64,000 nucleotides of DNA from Ulota crispa (GCA_963920765.1 OY987248.1:8652539-8716538); one strand, 5' to 3'; positions 25,588 through 37,235 are shown, numbered from the stretch's first letter. Numbers and translations: made by a program. The notes: generated from the letters alone by a model not told the origin.

Positions 25588-26547
25588 CTATGTCATTTGT
25601 TCCGAAAGAGAAATATTGTTGGGTTTTGCCGTTCTTTGTATCTTGGAATTCACAGAAAAGTAGTTTGATCCCTCAGAACGCGAACGTGTTTCTCTAGACT
25701 TCTTAGACACTTTCTGAGGTACATTCCCCGTAGCCAAATTCTGCTGGAGTGTCGATCGTGCTCCTTGTTTGACCAATGTTGGCGATTTTGGCCTCACATT
25801 TTCCTTCTCGAGCGCATGCGCATTTTTTCGTATTACCGCAGACGGATTACCAACTCTAAGCGTGAAAATTCACTGTAGAACGCCATGGAGTGAAAGTTGA
25901 GGTAAAGGCAATCAATCACAAAACAGAAAGAAAAACAAAGAATGAAAGACATTAATGGAAGCTGGACAGAAGAAGTGTAAGATGGATGAACATCGTCACT
26001 TCGTTATTAGATATAACAATCAAATCCAGTACAATTAACGAGAAATGCAAAGAACGAGAAATACTTTGTGCCTTTATCAACAAACTTGCAATCGGCAATC
26101 GGACAATCTACACTTTGAAGGAGATTTAAAGGACGGGAGACTCTGAGCACCTGCAATTTGAACTGAGCGTGGCCAAAGCAGATGGTTTAGAGGCAAGTTT
26201 TTCGATTGCTCCTCTTCGCAGAAACTTGTTAGCTACCTCTCGAAAAATCGACTCTCTTCGCCGTTGTTTGCCAGGCTTTGGAGTCTGCCTCTCAACATCA
26301 CCTTTCACACTGTTTCCGCTGAAGCTCATGGAAGTACTGCCCTTTGATTCCTGAATGCGAATAAAAATCACACAATTAGCACGTAGTCGTGTGATCGATC
26401 GCAGCTTAAAAGAAATTATAACGCGACATCAGATATTAATCTTACCAAAGAACTGGATTCCCCTAACTGAATGAGCTTCGCCATGTTAGGCATCAGCTTA
26501 GCCAGATCGTCGTCGTCATCATCGACTGCGTTGTTACCACCTGGCAT
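25588..26547 (-). CDS. Probable N-terminal exons of the CENP-C locus (or a separate small gene)
   Basis: Three minus-strand exons, 26547-26446, 26350-26151 and 25855-25588, join in phase into 189 codons plus a stop. The product starts MPGGNNAV followed by six Asp, then LAKLMPNMAKLIQL. A basic segment (QTPKPGKQRRRESIFREV) and a KEN motif in EKENVRPKSP follow. A KEN box is a known APC/C degron motif and fits a cell-cycle protein. The frame closes at 25588, only 0.2 kb before the next long coding exon on the same strand. Splicing out of the third exon before this stop (for example at TCT/GTGAAT) could join the two blocks into a protein of about 650 aa, near the plant CENP-C length. I could not fix that junction. 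No domain is recognised by itself. Confidence 0.55.
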
Positions 26548-27113
26548 CTGCCGTTCTCACTGACGCAAATCACCTCTGCACAACCACACACATGCCAATC
26601 TCGCACCAATGCAAATCGTTAAACAAGAAATCAAGAAACCGGAACATTGTTTTCGAAAAAGTTACGGCCATTGTATGTACTTCACACCATCGGAAGAAAC
26701 TTAAGATGTTCCGTGTCTAATCAGTGCAAATATCCTCCTACATTGGGACAAATTGCGCACCAAACTACTTGTAGCATTTAAAGAACTACTGACATTAGAA
26801 ATCAAATTTTTTATATACGTAGAGACGTGACAGGCCATGGAAGTAAGTTAAAGTGCTACCTGGTGTTGTCCACCGATGATGCAGGAGTAAACTATCAACT
26901 ACAGGTGGAAAACCTCGAAACCTTACGCCACGCAACGGAGCTTGAAAATCTTTAAGACAAATAGTCGCGGAATCTAGAGTTGATGCTCCGCCATAGCCGG
27001 TAACGACTCCGAGTACTTTCATCTGTGCAAGACAAGCCACGGGTACTTACTTGCCACGTAAGCAAATGGTTCGTTCGGAAGATGTGGAGGCCTTTTAAGA
27101 AGTAATCAGGCTA
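26548..27113. promoter_or_regulatory. Upstream region of the CENP-C locus
   Basis: About 0.57 kb without a supported gene before the next transposon, at the 5' side of the minus-strand CENP-C locus. It should hold the promoter; no clear TATA box could be singled out. Confidence 0.3.
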
Positions 27114-27252
27114 AGGTAAGCTCACCCATACCTGAGCGGTACCTTAATGTGAGCGCTATGTATCTAGGTTGCTCATTTCAGACCTGAAAATGAACAATAT
27201 GGGTACATAGCACTCACATTAAGGTACTGTTCAGGTATGGGTGAGCTTACCT
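27114..27252. mobile_element. Short AGGTAAG-ended foldback MITE, TA flanks
   Basis: Inverted arms of about 60 bp start AGGTAAGCTCACCCATACCT and contain TACCTTAATGTGAG. TA lies at 27112-27113 and 27253-27254. The termini relate it to the AGGTAGG group. Confidence 0.85.
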
Positions 27253-27281
27253 TACATGATTGAGTAATGAGTTCTTATTAA

Positions 27282-27925
27282 CCCTTAAATGCCCAAGTCT
27301 TATCTGAGTTTCTTGGATTTTTCATGAAATTGAACAATCAATCAACCTCTTCATGAATTTCATTAAGTTTTTTCAATTGTAACCGTACAAATTTAAGCTA
27401 AACATGTTAGAGATTACATGGAAAAAGAGAACACAACAATATCACTTATAGTTTGAAAGATTATAATGTTTAAACATGAGGGTGTTAAAACTACAAAAGT
27501 AACTTACATTCTTCCAATCCTTGTTTCACTTGTCAAATCCAAAAAGTTGGTTACCATAAACATATGAGGTTTAAGGTCATTACATATCTAACTCAAATCA
27601 ATTTGCGGTTTTGAAACTCTACTCCTACATTAATTTTAAACGGATTTCTAATGTGAAATTTTCTCCAAGCTCTAGTGTGTTTGAGGCTCATTTTCAAAAT
27701 CTTTCAACACTAGAAAACTCAAGATTGCAGTGGGCACCCTTGTACAAAATCTCAAGTAGAAAAATCATCAACTTTTATTTTCAAAATCAGATTTTTGATG
27801 TTGAAAGTAGACCTCAAAACAGACTTGTATTGAAAAAAAAATACTGAAAATATTAAATTTATAAGGTTTTATTCATCTTCAAAGTTTCCTTGCGACTCAA
27901 ATCTGGTCGCTTGGGCATTTAGGGG
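27282..27925. mobile_element. TTAA-flanked MITE, 0.64-kb subfamily (copy 1)
   Basis: Starts CCCTTAAATGCCCAAG and ends CTTGGGCATTTAGGGG, flanked by TTAA (27278-27281, 27926-27929). The body is shared with 28383-29027 (CAACAATATCACTT, CATGAGGGTGTTAAAA). Confidence 0.9.
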
Positions 27926-27930
27926 TTAAA

Positions 27931-28162
27931 CCCTCAATGTCCCATGGGGATAGTAGATATGTTGTTGTGTTATTAACATTTGTTTTTGATAAGAAGTTTT
28001 AATTTAGGATCTCAAATAGCTCATTAGAATCATATTGATTTATATTCCAATTTCTTTATTGATCTCAAATACAGTCAAGGTGTGGATTTATTCCAAATGC
28101 AAGAATAATATCTTATATTGTATTAACCATAAAGGACAAAGACACTTTCAGACATTTAGGGG
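27931..28162. mobile_element. TTAA-type MITE, 0.24-kb subfamily
   Basis: Starts CCCTCAATGTCCC one base after the previous element's TTAA and ends GACATTTAGGGG before TTAA (28163-28166). The body has AAGTTTTAATTTAGGATCTC. It sits directly against the 27282 element. Confidence 0.85.
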
Positions 28163-28382
28163 TTAAAATGTAAAGATTTTGGTTGAAGATATTTTGCATA
28201 TTTTTAGGACGTGTTAAAAATGTCCAAATTTCAAATGGGACACATTTTGAGGGATTACGTTTATAAAACCTTTCAAATGGGCACTATTTATAAGGCGCTA
28301 TCATCTGACTGACTTTACGCAAGGTAAGTCTTCCATGGAAAGATAAGTTGCCTGCACTTTGGACTAAGTTACAGGCTCTTAA

Positions 28383-29027
28383 CCCCTCACCGCCCACGGT
28401 ACTTTTGAGTATCTCAGAATTTGCTTGAAAGTACACAAAATGTCGGCATTCTGATCAATTTTATCAATTTTCATTGAAGCGCAACCATACAAATTCAAAG
28501 TAGACAGGTTACAAATCACATAGGCAAAGAAATCACAACAATATCACTTGTGGATTGAAAGATTATAGTGTTTGATCATGAGGGTGTTAAAATTGCAAAA
28601 GTGATTTGAAGTCTTTCAATCCTCTTTTTGCATCTCAAACGTATAACTGAGGGTACCAAAAATATATAAGTATGTAAAGTATAACATGCATAACCCCAAT
28701 CAATTTACGGCTTCTCAAAATCTATTCTACAAAATTTTTAATTGAATTTTTAATGTGATTTTTTCTCCAAGTTCTAGTATACTTGAGGCTCATTTCCAAG
28801 TGCCTTCAAGACTAGAAAGTGAAGATTTACAATGGACACCCTTGCACAAAATCTTGAATAGACAAATCACTTTAATTCATTTTCAAAATCAGACTCTTAA
28901 TGCTGAAACTAGACTTCAATAAGAATTTAGAAATAATTATAATCACTAAAAAATATCTTGAAAAAAGTTGCTCAACTCTTAATTGAATTCAAAGAGACCC
29001 GATTTGGGCCCCTTGGGCAGTGAGGGG
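28383..29027. mobile_element. TTAA-flanked MITE, 0.64-kb subfamily (copy 2)
   Basis: Starts CCCCTCACCGCCCACGG and ends CCTTGGGCAGTGAGGGG, with TTAA at 28379-28382 and 29028-29031. Its length, 645 bp, is almost the same as the 644 bp of copy 1. Confidence 0.9.
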
Positions 29028-29031
29028 TTAA

Positions 29032-30019
29032 GCCAAGGGCATTAGCTTAGAAGGCTTTTCATACACTATGGTTCTCTCAAAAGAGTTCAAACAAATCAAA
29101 CTATTTTAAAAAAATGTATTGAAACAAAAGCCAAGGTTGTATTTATCATTGGATGCCAAAAAATTGAATTTGTTGTTTGTCCAAAAATTCACAGAAAGTA
29201 ATTTTCCACTTTTGAGCAATTATACTTCCTATACTTCTTTTTCTTAAAGAATGGTTGATATGTCTTTTTTTCCTTTTATTACAAACAAGTGTAAACTTGT
29301 CCTATGGGTTCTATTCTAGAATAGAATAAAACTTACAATGGATAAGTATCTTTGCATATGCCAGTGGGGTGCTTACAAGCTAATGACCTTGTGAATGTGT
29401 TTATATCTTTTGTTGCAATTTTCAATATTAACAAGCATTTTAGTTACAACAATTCTTATGTATTTGTCTCTAGAGTAATCTCACTGCTTTAATTTATATA
29501 GGATTTTACTCCTAAAATGCAATGTGATATCTCTTTCCTACACTAAATAATGCAATTGGGTTGCCTTAAAAATCAAATAACTTTATCTTGAAAAGCTACA
29601 TTGTGAGTCATTGTTTGGCCACTTGGAGAGACATGCAACTTTTCAAATACTAAGATTTCACATGGTTTGTGACTTGAATGTCATTAGGTTGATTTTTTTG
29701 CAACATCATTGTTGTTGCTAAGCATTAATTTTTTTATTGCACTCATTATTGATGAAAACTATTGTAGTACCAGTTCGTATTCAAATGATAATGAAATGTC
29801 AAGAAATTAGTGTGGGACCTAATTGCACTATTTATTGTAGAGAATGTGCAATTACAGAGTGAGACATCAGAGAGGAATTTGTGGAATTGCAAACTGCGAC
29901 AAATTGGTCATCCCATAAACCCGAGATCAAATCACTGTCCAGGAAATATCTAAGTTTGACCAGTTGATTTTCTTCAATTTCCAAATTGAAGCACTTTATC
30001 AAGGAACTATTTTCATTGT
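29032..30019. other. No gene or element seen
   Basis: AT-rich unique sequence on inspection, without a convincing open frame, splice pattern or terminal repeats. Confidence 0.4.
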
Positions 30020-30027
30020 TTCTTTAT

Positions 30028-30439
30028 GGGGATTAATATGTTTACTACACCCTTTCAGCTATTCTACCACATCCTGGGGTAAATTTTAGATTTCTACTAT
30101 CAAATAGTTAAATTTGAGAATTTGGAATTTAGATTTGGACTTAGAGACCTTAATTTTGTTTAGAATCATAAAAAAAGGTTGTAGTTGAACAACATCCAAT
30201 GAAAAAGCTTAGCTCAGGGGAAAAGTATTATTCTTACTTTTGTTTATAAAAAAAGATAAGCTTTTTCTTTAGGTGTTGTTCAATTAGAACCTTTTTATGA
30301 TTCTATATTAAATCACGGTCTTTAAGTCCAAATTTGAATTCCAAATTCTCAAATTCAACTTTTTGATGGTAGAAATCTAAAATTTACCCCGAGGGTGTGG
30401 TAGAATAGCTGAAAGGGTGTGGTAGACATATCAATCCCC
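30028..30439. mobile_element. Long-TIR MITE, 8-bp TSD (copy 2)
   Basis: Starts GGGGATTAATATG and ends CATATCAATCCCC. It is flanked by TTCTTTAT on both sides (30020-30027, 30440-30447). The body matches 6205-6622 (GGTAGAAATCTA, AAAGGTTGTAGTTGAAC-type sequence). Confidence 0.9.
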
Positions 30440-30804
30440 TTCTTTATTTCCAATTGTAGATTTTCAACCAATATTTATAAATTGCAAACAATTTTTCTCA
30501 AGTTCAACTTGCTAGCTCTGTACTAGCAGTTGAGCTTTCTCATACCTTGTATCAAATGTCTCTAAGATAGGTATATCTCAATACCAACCATGTACCTAAT
30601 GGTGTCACTTAGGAGTAGAGTAATGGGAGGTTCACATTACATCCTCATCTCATCTTTGCAAATCCCACCTCACCATAAGATCCTAGTTTTTGTTGAGTCG
30701 AAAAGACAAAAAGAAAAACAAAAGAAATCCTTACATATTTATGCAAAATTGGGGGTACTTGGGCTCATAGTTAGATCAAGCAAAATACTTGACCCAATTC
30801 TTAA

Positions 30805-31040
30805 CCCTTAAACAACCATAGGGGACCGTATGTACGCTGACGTGTAATTGTCATTTGCTATTGATAAGATATTTTAATTTGGGATCTCAAGTAGCGCACT
30901 AAGAACTGCATTGATCTATTCTCCAACTTCATTGTTGGTCTCAAATATAATAGAGGTGTGGATCCATTCCAAATACAATAAAAATACCCCATGTTGTACT
31001 GGTCGCAAAGAGCCTTTCGGTCGTTTCTGTCGTTTAAGGG
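30805..31040. mobile_element. TTAA-flanked MITE, 0.24-kb subfamily
   Basis: Starts CCCTTAAACAACCATAGGGG and ends TCGTTTAAGGG, with TTAA at 30801-30804 and 31041-31044. The body has ATTTTAATTTGGGATCTC. Confidence 0.9.
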
Positions 31041-31044
31041 TTAA

Positions 31045-32143
31045 GCAAAACCATAGTTTTAGCACCAAAATGTCCAAAAGTTATTAACATGTAATCATTT
31101 TCAATGAACCGGGATATGGTACTTGGAATATACCATGAATGGTCAAGTCCCGGTTTTTTTAGCTCATGATCAATCAGATTCTTAAATCTGAATGGAATTT
31201 GAGACATAGTGTGAATTGCCCCTAAACTAGCTGCTAAAACCATACAAAGCTAACAATTAGCCTCAACTACCCAAACATGCCTCACAATGGTACCTAAACA
31301 TATGAAGAAGGACAAACTAGGGCAGACTTTCATAAGCAAACTAAGTTGGCAAAGATCCAAGGAGTTTACCGAAGTTGGTCACATGTATTTCTCACCTTGG
31401 TAAACAAAAGTTTCACCAATCATTTACACATGAAAAGGGAGGAAACAAGTGGAGGAGTAAGATTGTCAAGATTGTCTTGTTGACAGAATCTAAAATGTGC
31501 TGAGATTCACTATGTGTTACCCTCAAATCTTTAACAGCATCCCACAAATGTAGTTATATCAAAATTAAATGCATGATATACCATTGGAAAGCTTTCAACA
31601 ACACCTTCCCAATAGTAAGGTTACATGGCCCATTTTGAACAAAACCTGTTATTTTAGTGCCTACTATAACAAGTGACATAGTCGTGGTAACCTTCAGATC
31701 TACAGTAGGTCAGTTACAACTAGGTCAGTTACAACTAGGTCAGTCTCAACTACCGAATAGAGGTCAAGTTCACAGTTCACCTCAGCTCTAGGTTTGTGAA
31801 ACTTTTGCAAATAAGCCACACTTCCATGCATATGTATCAATCCACCAATTGCCTTTTTTTACTTCACCAAAATCGACCAACTCTCTAATTTCATTTAACT
31901 GTTCAACAGCGAAAGCAACTGCACAAAGAGATGCAGACTGGAGACAGGAGACTGGTAGAGAATGGGAGCGACGAGCGCAGGATGGTCGAGAGAGAGAGAG
32001 AAAGACCGAGTGAAGGATGTGGAAGGAGTGAAAAAGGATATTCACAGAGATACATCCAAAGTGGTGGACATTCTTCACGAGAAAAGTGAAGGCCTGAAAC
32101 CTCGACACACACGTAACTCTGCAACCCCCTGCATGTTGTCGAT
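31045..32143. other. No gene seen
   Basis: Contains a tandem GGTCAGTTACAACTA repeat (about 31708-31750) and an AG-rich tract (31985-32010). Open frames across 31788-32237 occur on both strands in overlapping positions and match nothing recognised. Confidence 0.4.
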
Positions 32144-32145
32144 TA

Positions 32146-32588
32146 CTCTCTCTATCCCTCTAAAAACGTCCAAAAAGCTTCATTACCAAGGATTAACTGT
32201 GTTTTTAGTCTTTGTGCAAGTGACACATGCATTCTAGAATCAATATACCATCTATCAAATGTATACAAAATCTTCACCTTTGATGTTATACAAAATCTTC
32301 ACCTTTGATGTTGCCATTTGGGCACCCAAATTTCATGCAAAAAGTACCATATTTGTGCATGTTGCCAGCTTCTCATTATTGATGATTTAAGATTAGTAGC
32401 AACAATGGTACCTCATATGGGCAAGGCCAAGTTTGCTAGGAGAGGAGTGCTCCCTAATTGCTTAACTTGTCCCCATGAGATCATTGAACATGACAAACGC
32501 TTTCTCTGCGTTTGAAATCAGCAAAAGGGAGCTTTTAGTGGTACAAGAAGTGTGTTTGGTTTGGACGTTTTTAGAGGGACAGAGGGAG
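32146..32588. mobile_element. Stowaway-like MITE, TA TSD (copy 3)
   Basis: Starts CTCTCTCTATCCCTCTAAAA and ends TTTTTAGAGGGACAGAGGGAG, TA on each side (32144-32145, 32589-32590). It lies 145 bp beyond the stop of the minus-strand methyltransferase gene, so it may fall in its 3' UTR. A 20-25 bp segment (CAAAATCTTCACCTTTGATG) is duplicated inside. Confidence 0.9.
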
Positions 32589-32733
32589 TACAACGGATGC
32601 TCCTTCTCAAATGTGTACAGTTGAACAAACTCTCCGCAAAATGCAGAAAGAGGACTAAAGCAACAAGCATAGTCCAGAGCGTGGATTGCATGAATACCTG
32701 TGGCAAGGCCATTGCTCAGCATCAACTAGATTG

Positions 32734-34050
32734 CTACACTGGCAGTTGTTGTGTCTCTTGTCTACGTTCTCGTCTTGGAGGTCTATCCGAAACAGAACCG
32801 AGCTGTCCACACGCCATTTTCTCATCATCACCACGGCTGCAACGAATATGCACCACAATGCCCGCATCCGCAACCCTATCCCTAAACGTCAAAACCTCAT
32901 GCAAAGGTGTAGGCTCGAAAGGCGAGCCAGGATGCGAGTTGAACGTGATGAGGTTGATCTTACACGGGATATCCTTAACGAGCTCCACAAGCCTCTTCGC
33001 ATCTTCCAAGGAATCATTCACATCCTTCAACATCACATATTCAAAAAACACCGTTTCCCCTGGCCTGGACAAAAGCAGCTCCTCTCTCACACAATCCAGC
33101 AAAGAGCGAATATTGTACTTCCTGTTGATAGGCATGATCCGATCTCTGACTTCATCTGTGGTGGCATTCAAGCTCACGGCAAGCGCGCATGTCGACGTTC
33201 GACAGAACGTGCGAATGTGAGGAACTAATCCAGATGTTGAGACTGTCACCTTGCGTGGACTAAGATGAAACCCTAAATGATGAACCATAATCTCTGCCGC
33301 TCGAAGAACGCTATGAAGATTGTGCAACGGTTCACCCATGCCCATGAAAACAACGTTCGTGACCTGCTGTCCGAACTCGGATTGACACATGCGAGATGCA
33401 ACCACGAGCTGCTCTACAATCTGCGCAGTGGTGAGGTTCCCACGTAGTCCCATCTTCGCAGTGAAGCAGAACTGGCAGTTCATGGCGCACCCGATCTGGC
33501 TCGACACACAGACGGTCACGCGGTTCTTAGGACCGGGAATCACAACCGTTTCCACCGCGGCATTAAACTCTTCCACAAAGAACACAAGCTTGCGTGTGCC
33601 GTCTCTCGCCGTGTGCACGTCTCGCAGCTGCAAATTCGGTGCGAATTCGGTTCTCTCCTCGAGTAGGGTTACGAAATCTTTACTCAGAAGTGGAATTGCG
33701 GATGGTGATTCCACCAATTTCTTGTAAAGGTGACGCCACAATACAGTTGCTCTGCTTGGTTTGTGACCCTGTGACTCCACCCAGCGTTGTAGCTCCGGGA
33801 ACGTCATCTCTTTCAGTGAGACCTTCGGAAGAGCTGACGAAACCCTAATTTCCGGAATCCTAATTTCTGTAACCCTAATTCCTGTGTCATCAAGTTTAGC
33901 AAAATCCGACAGTTGTGATTGCGCATTGTGAAGAGAAGCCGAGAAGTGAATGAGACGGTGAGTGTAGATGCGAGGCGTGCAACGAAAAGGTGAAGACGAG
34001 GCTATCAAGCGGCCTGCATTGCTCACCAGGGCTGCCATTGTTACTGCCAT
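32734..34050 (-). CDS. RlmN-type 23S rRNA (adenine-C2)-methyltransferase, organelle-targeted
   Basis: Radical-SAM enzyme of the RlmN/Cfr family. RlmN methylates C2 of an adenine in 23S rRNA and of some tRNAs through a methyl-cysteine intermediate. Single exon. The longest frame opens at a GTG (34071); the first ATG, at 34050, gives 438 aa. The first 40 residues (MAVTMAALVSNAGRLIASSS, then R-rich and S-rich) look like a chloroplast or mitochondrial transit peptide, and residues 80-150 form the RlmN N-terminal helical domain. The Fe-S motif C-x3-C-x2-C (CAMNCQFC) is C188/C192/C195, preceded by the conserved C181 (VCVSSQ). MGMGEP (236-241) is the SAM-binding glycine motif. SRGDDEKMACGQL holds the second catalytic Cys, C414, which carries the methyl in RlmN. 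All key residues are present, so it should be active. The probable target is plastid or mitochondrial 23S-type rRNA. Confidence 0.93.
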   Translation of the reverse strand: MAVTMAALVSNAGRLIASSSPFRCTPRIYTHRLIHFSASLHNAQSQLSDFAKLDDTGIRVTEIRIPEIRVSSALPKVSLKEMTFPELQRWVESQGHKPSRATVLWRHLYKKLVESPSAIPLLSKDFVTLLEERTEFAPNLQLRDVHTARDGTRKLVFFVEEFNAAVETVVIPGPKNRVTVCVSSQIGCAMNCQFCFTAKMGLRGNLTTAQIVEQLVVASRMCQSEFGQQVTNVVFMGMGEPLHNLHSVLRAAEIMVHHLGFHLSPRKVTVSTSGLVPHIRTFCRTSTCALAVSLNATTDEVRDRIMPINRKYNIRSLLDCVREELLLSRPGETVFFEYVMLKDVNDSLEDAKRLVELVKDIPCKINLITFNSHPGSPFEPTPLHEVLTFRDRVADAGIVVHIRCSRGDDEKMACGQLGSVSDRPPRRERRQETQQLPV

Positions 34051-34082
34051 CCAGGAAATTCTCAACTCCACAATCTACATCA

Positions 34083-34215
34083 AATCCTCATCGATCCTGC
34101 TCGCCGCAACAATTCTTCAGCCCCAAATCCTCACCGATCCTGCTCGCCGCAACAATTCTTCAGCCACAAATCCTCTGATCCTGCGTCGCCGCAACGTTTC
34201 TTCAGCTCCAATTCT
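34083..34215. repeat. Tandem repeat just upstream of the RlmN-type gene
   Basis: About three units of 35-55 bp built on GATCCTGCTCGCCGCAACAA and TTCTTCAGCCCCAAATCCTC. It starts about 30 bp upstream of the proposed ATG on the gene's 5' side, so it is probably in the 5' UTR or core promoter. Confidence 0.85.
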
Positions 34216-34448
34216 TCTCTCCAATTAGCTTGTCGTTCAATTGCTCAATTGCTCGGGTGGTATGCGCACTCGCCATCGCCATCGCCAAAACGAAGCAGAT
34301 TGAAGGCGTAAAATTCTACACAGGAAATGGAGCGGAGCTATACGATTCTCCGTGGGCTTGTTCATGACTGGAGAGGTTGATACCCGGGTAGCGTTATCTC
34401 GTGCAGGGTATGTGCCTGCATTCAAAGCACGAGAGTTTGAGATAAATC

Positions 34449-34779
34449 CAGGGAAAATTTTATAGATAGTTGGATACCCCTGAAGTTTGCGATATTTGCA
34501 TAGATACCCCTGCTTTTTCAGAAATTGCACAAACACCCTATGACTATAATTTTAGGTATTTATCTGTTATGCTCGTACTTCTTATATGGCCAACGTTGAA
34601 GGAAGGGATGTAATGAAACAAAAAAGAAGCAGCGTGAACACAAAGGATGAAGGGAAGTGGCACACACAACAAAACAAATGTTTAAATTTTTTGATCCAAG
34701 GGTATTTGTGCAATTTCTGAAAAAGCAGGGGTATCTATGCAAATATTGCAAATTTCAAGAGTATCCATAAAATTTTCTC
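34449..34779. mobile_element. MITE with GGATACCCCTGAAGTTTGC ends, 7-bp TSD (copy 1)
   Basis: Inverted ends GGGAAAATTTTATAG and TAAAATTTTCTC, with internal inverted GATACCCCTGCTTTTTCAGA. It is flanked by ATAAATC on both sides (34442-34448, 34780-34786). Confidence 0.85.
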
Positions 34780-34879
34780 ATAAATCTATTGGAGTGGTTC
34801 CTATTGACAACCATAGAGATTGATACATGTCTTTGACAAGACACCTTTTCACATTCAATTGAAGGCATTAGTTTTTAGA

Positions 34880-35241
34880 TTTTTTTTTGATGGATACTGA
34901 TGAAGTTTGCAATATTTGTATAGATGCCCCTAGCTTTTCAAAAAATTACACAAATATCCCCACCCATAATTTTCAAGCGTTTGTATTGTTGTGCACACCA
35001 CTTCCTTCTCCCTTTGTGTGTACATGGATTCTTTAGTGTTTTGATGTGTACACCACATCCTTCTCCCTTTGTGTGCCCATAATCTTGTTTTGTTGCACTT
35101 GCACAAGGGAGAAGGAAGTGGTGAGTACAATAAAACAAATGCCTAAGAGTTATGGTCCAAGGATATTTGTGTAATTTCTAAAAACCAGGGGCATTTGTAC
35201 AAATATTGCAAACTTTAGGGGTATCCATCAAAATTTCCCTA
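34880..35241. mobile_element. Same 7-bp-TSD MITE family (copy 2, worn ends)
   Basis: Inverted GATGGATACTGATGAAGTTTG and AACTTTAGGGGTATCCATC near the ends. The interior has CACTTCCTTCTCCCTTTGTG in both orientations. The left border is uncertain because it merges into a T run. Confidence 0.7.
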
Positions 35242-35591
35242 ATTCCTATACATTTGTTTGAGAACATCTAGAATGGCAACTAACAATACAATCTACAATC
35301 AATATTGGATGTAAGAAAAATGAATATGTTGAAAAAATCAAATTGCTATATAACACCCTAATAGGGCAAGGGGTAGATTGGATAAAGATTTGGAACTTTC
35401 AAGGCAAAAATATCTTCTTGTTTATGAAGATTCCAAAAACAAGATATTTATTTTTGCATCTTTTTCTCTTCTTTTTGTTTTTATAAGATTTAATTGGGAG
35501 TCTTGTACAAAAATCATGAATCATCCAATGATCAAATTAGTCACATAATTGAAGAGTAGGCAAAGTTTCTTTTCAAGAATGATTGGATGTA

Positions 35592-35818
35592 AGGTAGAGG
35601 CTCTAATCCGGACCATGCTCTAATTTGGACTAGTTTTAGGAAAGGTTGACATTTTAGATCAAATATCTATTGCTGTCAATGAATAGTTAGGTGAACTTAG
35701 CAAACTTGCTAAGCTCACCTAGCTCATCATTGACGGTAATAGATATTTGATCTAAAATGTTAACCTTTCCTAGAGTTGGTCCAGTTTGGAGCATGGTCCA
35801 AATTAGAGCCTCCTACCT
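35592..35818. mobile_element. AGGTAGG-type foldback MITE
   Basis: Arms of about 110 bp begin AGGTAGAGGCTCTAAT and contain GATCAAATATCTATT on one side and AATAGATATTTGATC on the other. Flanks are TA on the left and TG on the right (one base changed). Confidence 0.85.
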
Positions 35819-37235
35819 TGCTTCATTCAATTCATGCAGCTCTTGTGATAAAAATTCAAAATCATTTGTTATGTACATTCTAGACCCTGGAGCTCTTAAG
35901 GATAAGCTAAGACAAAACTCTTCAAGAATACTTTGTCGTTGTCAAATTGTAATGCATGCCTTATTACCGTGTAAACAATGTCCATACTTTTCAAAACAAA
36001 TCTTACTTGAAGTTGAAAACAACCTCAAAATAGTAAGTTGTATTAATTTGAATGTTGGATGGTAAGTCAAGTGGGTATGTTTCGAAACTAAAAGTAATAG
36101 AGACTATTAAATTGCAATTCTCCAACTACATTGTTCACTAATGACATCCTCATTGTTTAGTGGTGCTATATAATAATTTGAAACCTCTAGAACAAGATTT
36201 TCTTGAAAATGTGATAATTTCCTGAAGATAATTTAGCAAGATTAGAGATAAATGGTCAACAGTGATGCTACTTTGATTTGTTTCATTTGTCAACAATTTT
36301 TGATGCAAAGACTAGACCTATATTTTGGACACTATGTACTAAACTAATATTGAAATGACAATGAGAAGGAAAATGACATTGACAAAATATTGTGTTTGTT
36401 TTGAATTAGTCACATACAAAACAAAATACTAAAACACGCTACTACTATAATTTTGGTATCAAACTATACAAGCGCGTGGCGGCAATACTAGTAGCATCAA
36501 AGTTGGATCTTTTATCAAAAGATGGAGAAACCAAGTATTCAAGAGAATGGTAGAATTTTGGGATAATTAACCACAACTCTGAAAATTTCATCTTCTTGGT
36601 TTTTCAAAAATGAAGGAAAGTGGCTGATCTTTGAGAATCTTTTATAATTTTAGAACCTCATTTATTGAGCTTCCCTTATTGTTACTAAATAAAACTTGAA
36701 TTTAGTCAAAATAGCGATATCAATTTTTTTTTTTGATAGTCTTCTTACTTGCAACAATACTTGTATTATTCAGGAGTTATATTTTCCACTAGAAGTTCTA
36801 ATTTTGATGCCTACTAAGGTAGTGTGCTTGAATTGCAACCCTCTCTTCTAAAGCATCCCTATATTTTGCTGAGGAATGGATATGAAGTAGTCCTTAAATG
36901 GACCCTCTTTAATCATTGAGTGAATATATAGAAGAAAGGGTGTGTATTACTGCAAAAGCCAATCATACTCCTTGACTTCATCTTATCTCTTTACAAGTTG
37001 CAAGGGGATAGATTAGGAGACCTTCAAGTCACAAATAAGTGTCTACTACAAAAAACTTTGAAAATCCATCAACAATTCAATAATGCTCCAAAAACTATGA
37101 AAACAAATTATGTTACCTTGCCATCTTTTTCTCTTTGTCTAAATTAAGCAATAATCTTCTTGTCTCAAAAAGCCCATGAAAAGGTAGCCTAGCCCTTAAA
37201 GCCACTATTTTAGAGCATACTACTTTACTAAAAAT
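35819..37235. other. No gene seen
   Basis: AT-rich. The longest forward frame (35757-36065) starts inside the neighbouring MITE and has no recognised domain. No clear element borders. Confidence 0.4.

Noticed and set aside
32552..33848. Long plus-strand frames opposite the RlmN-type gene
   Set aside because: They are antisense shadows of a GC-rich coding region with clear family motifs on the minus strand.
34051..34071. Upstream GTG start for the RlmN-type gene
   Set aside because: Eukaryotic translation would use the first ATG at 34050, which also begins a good transit peptide.
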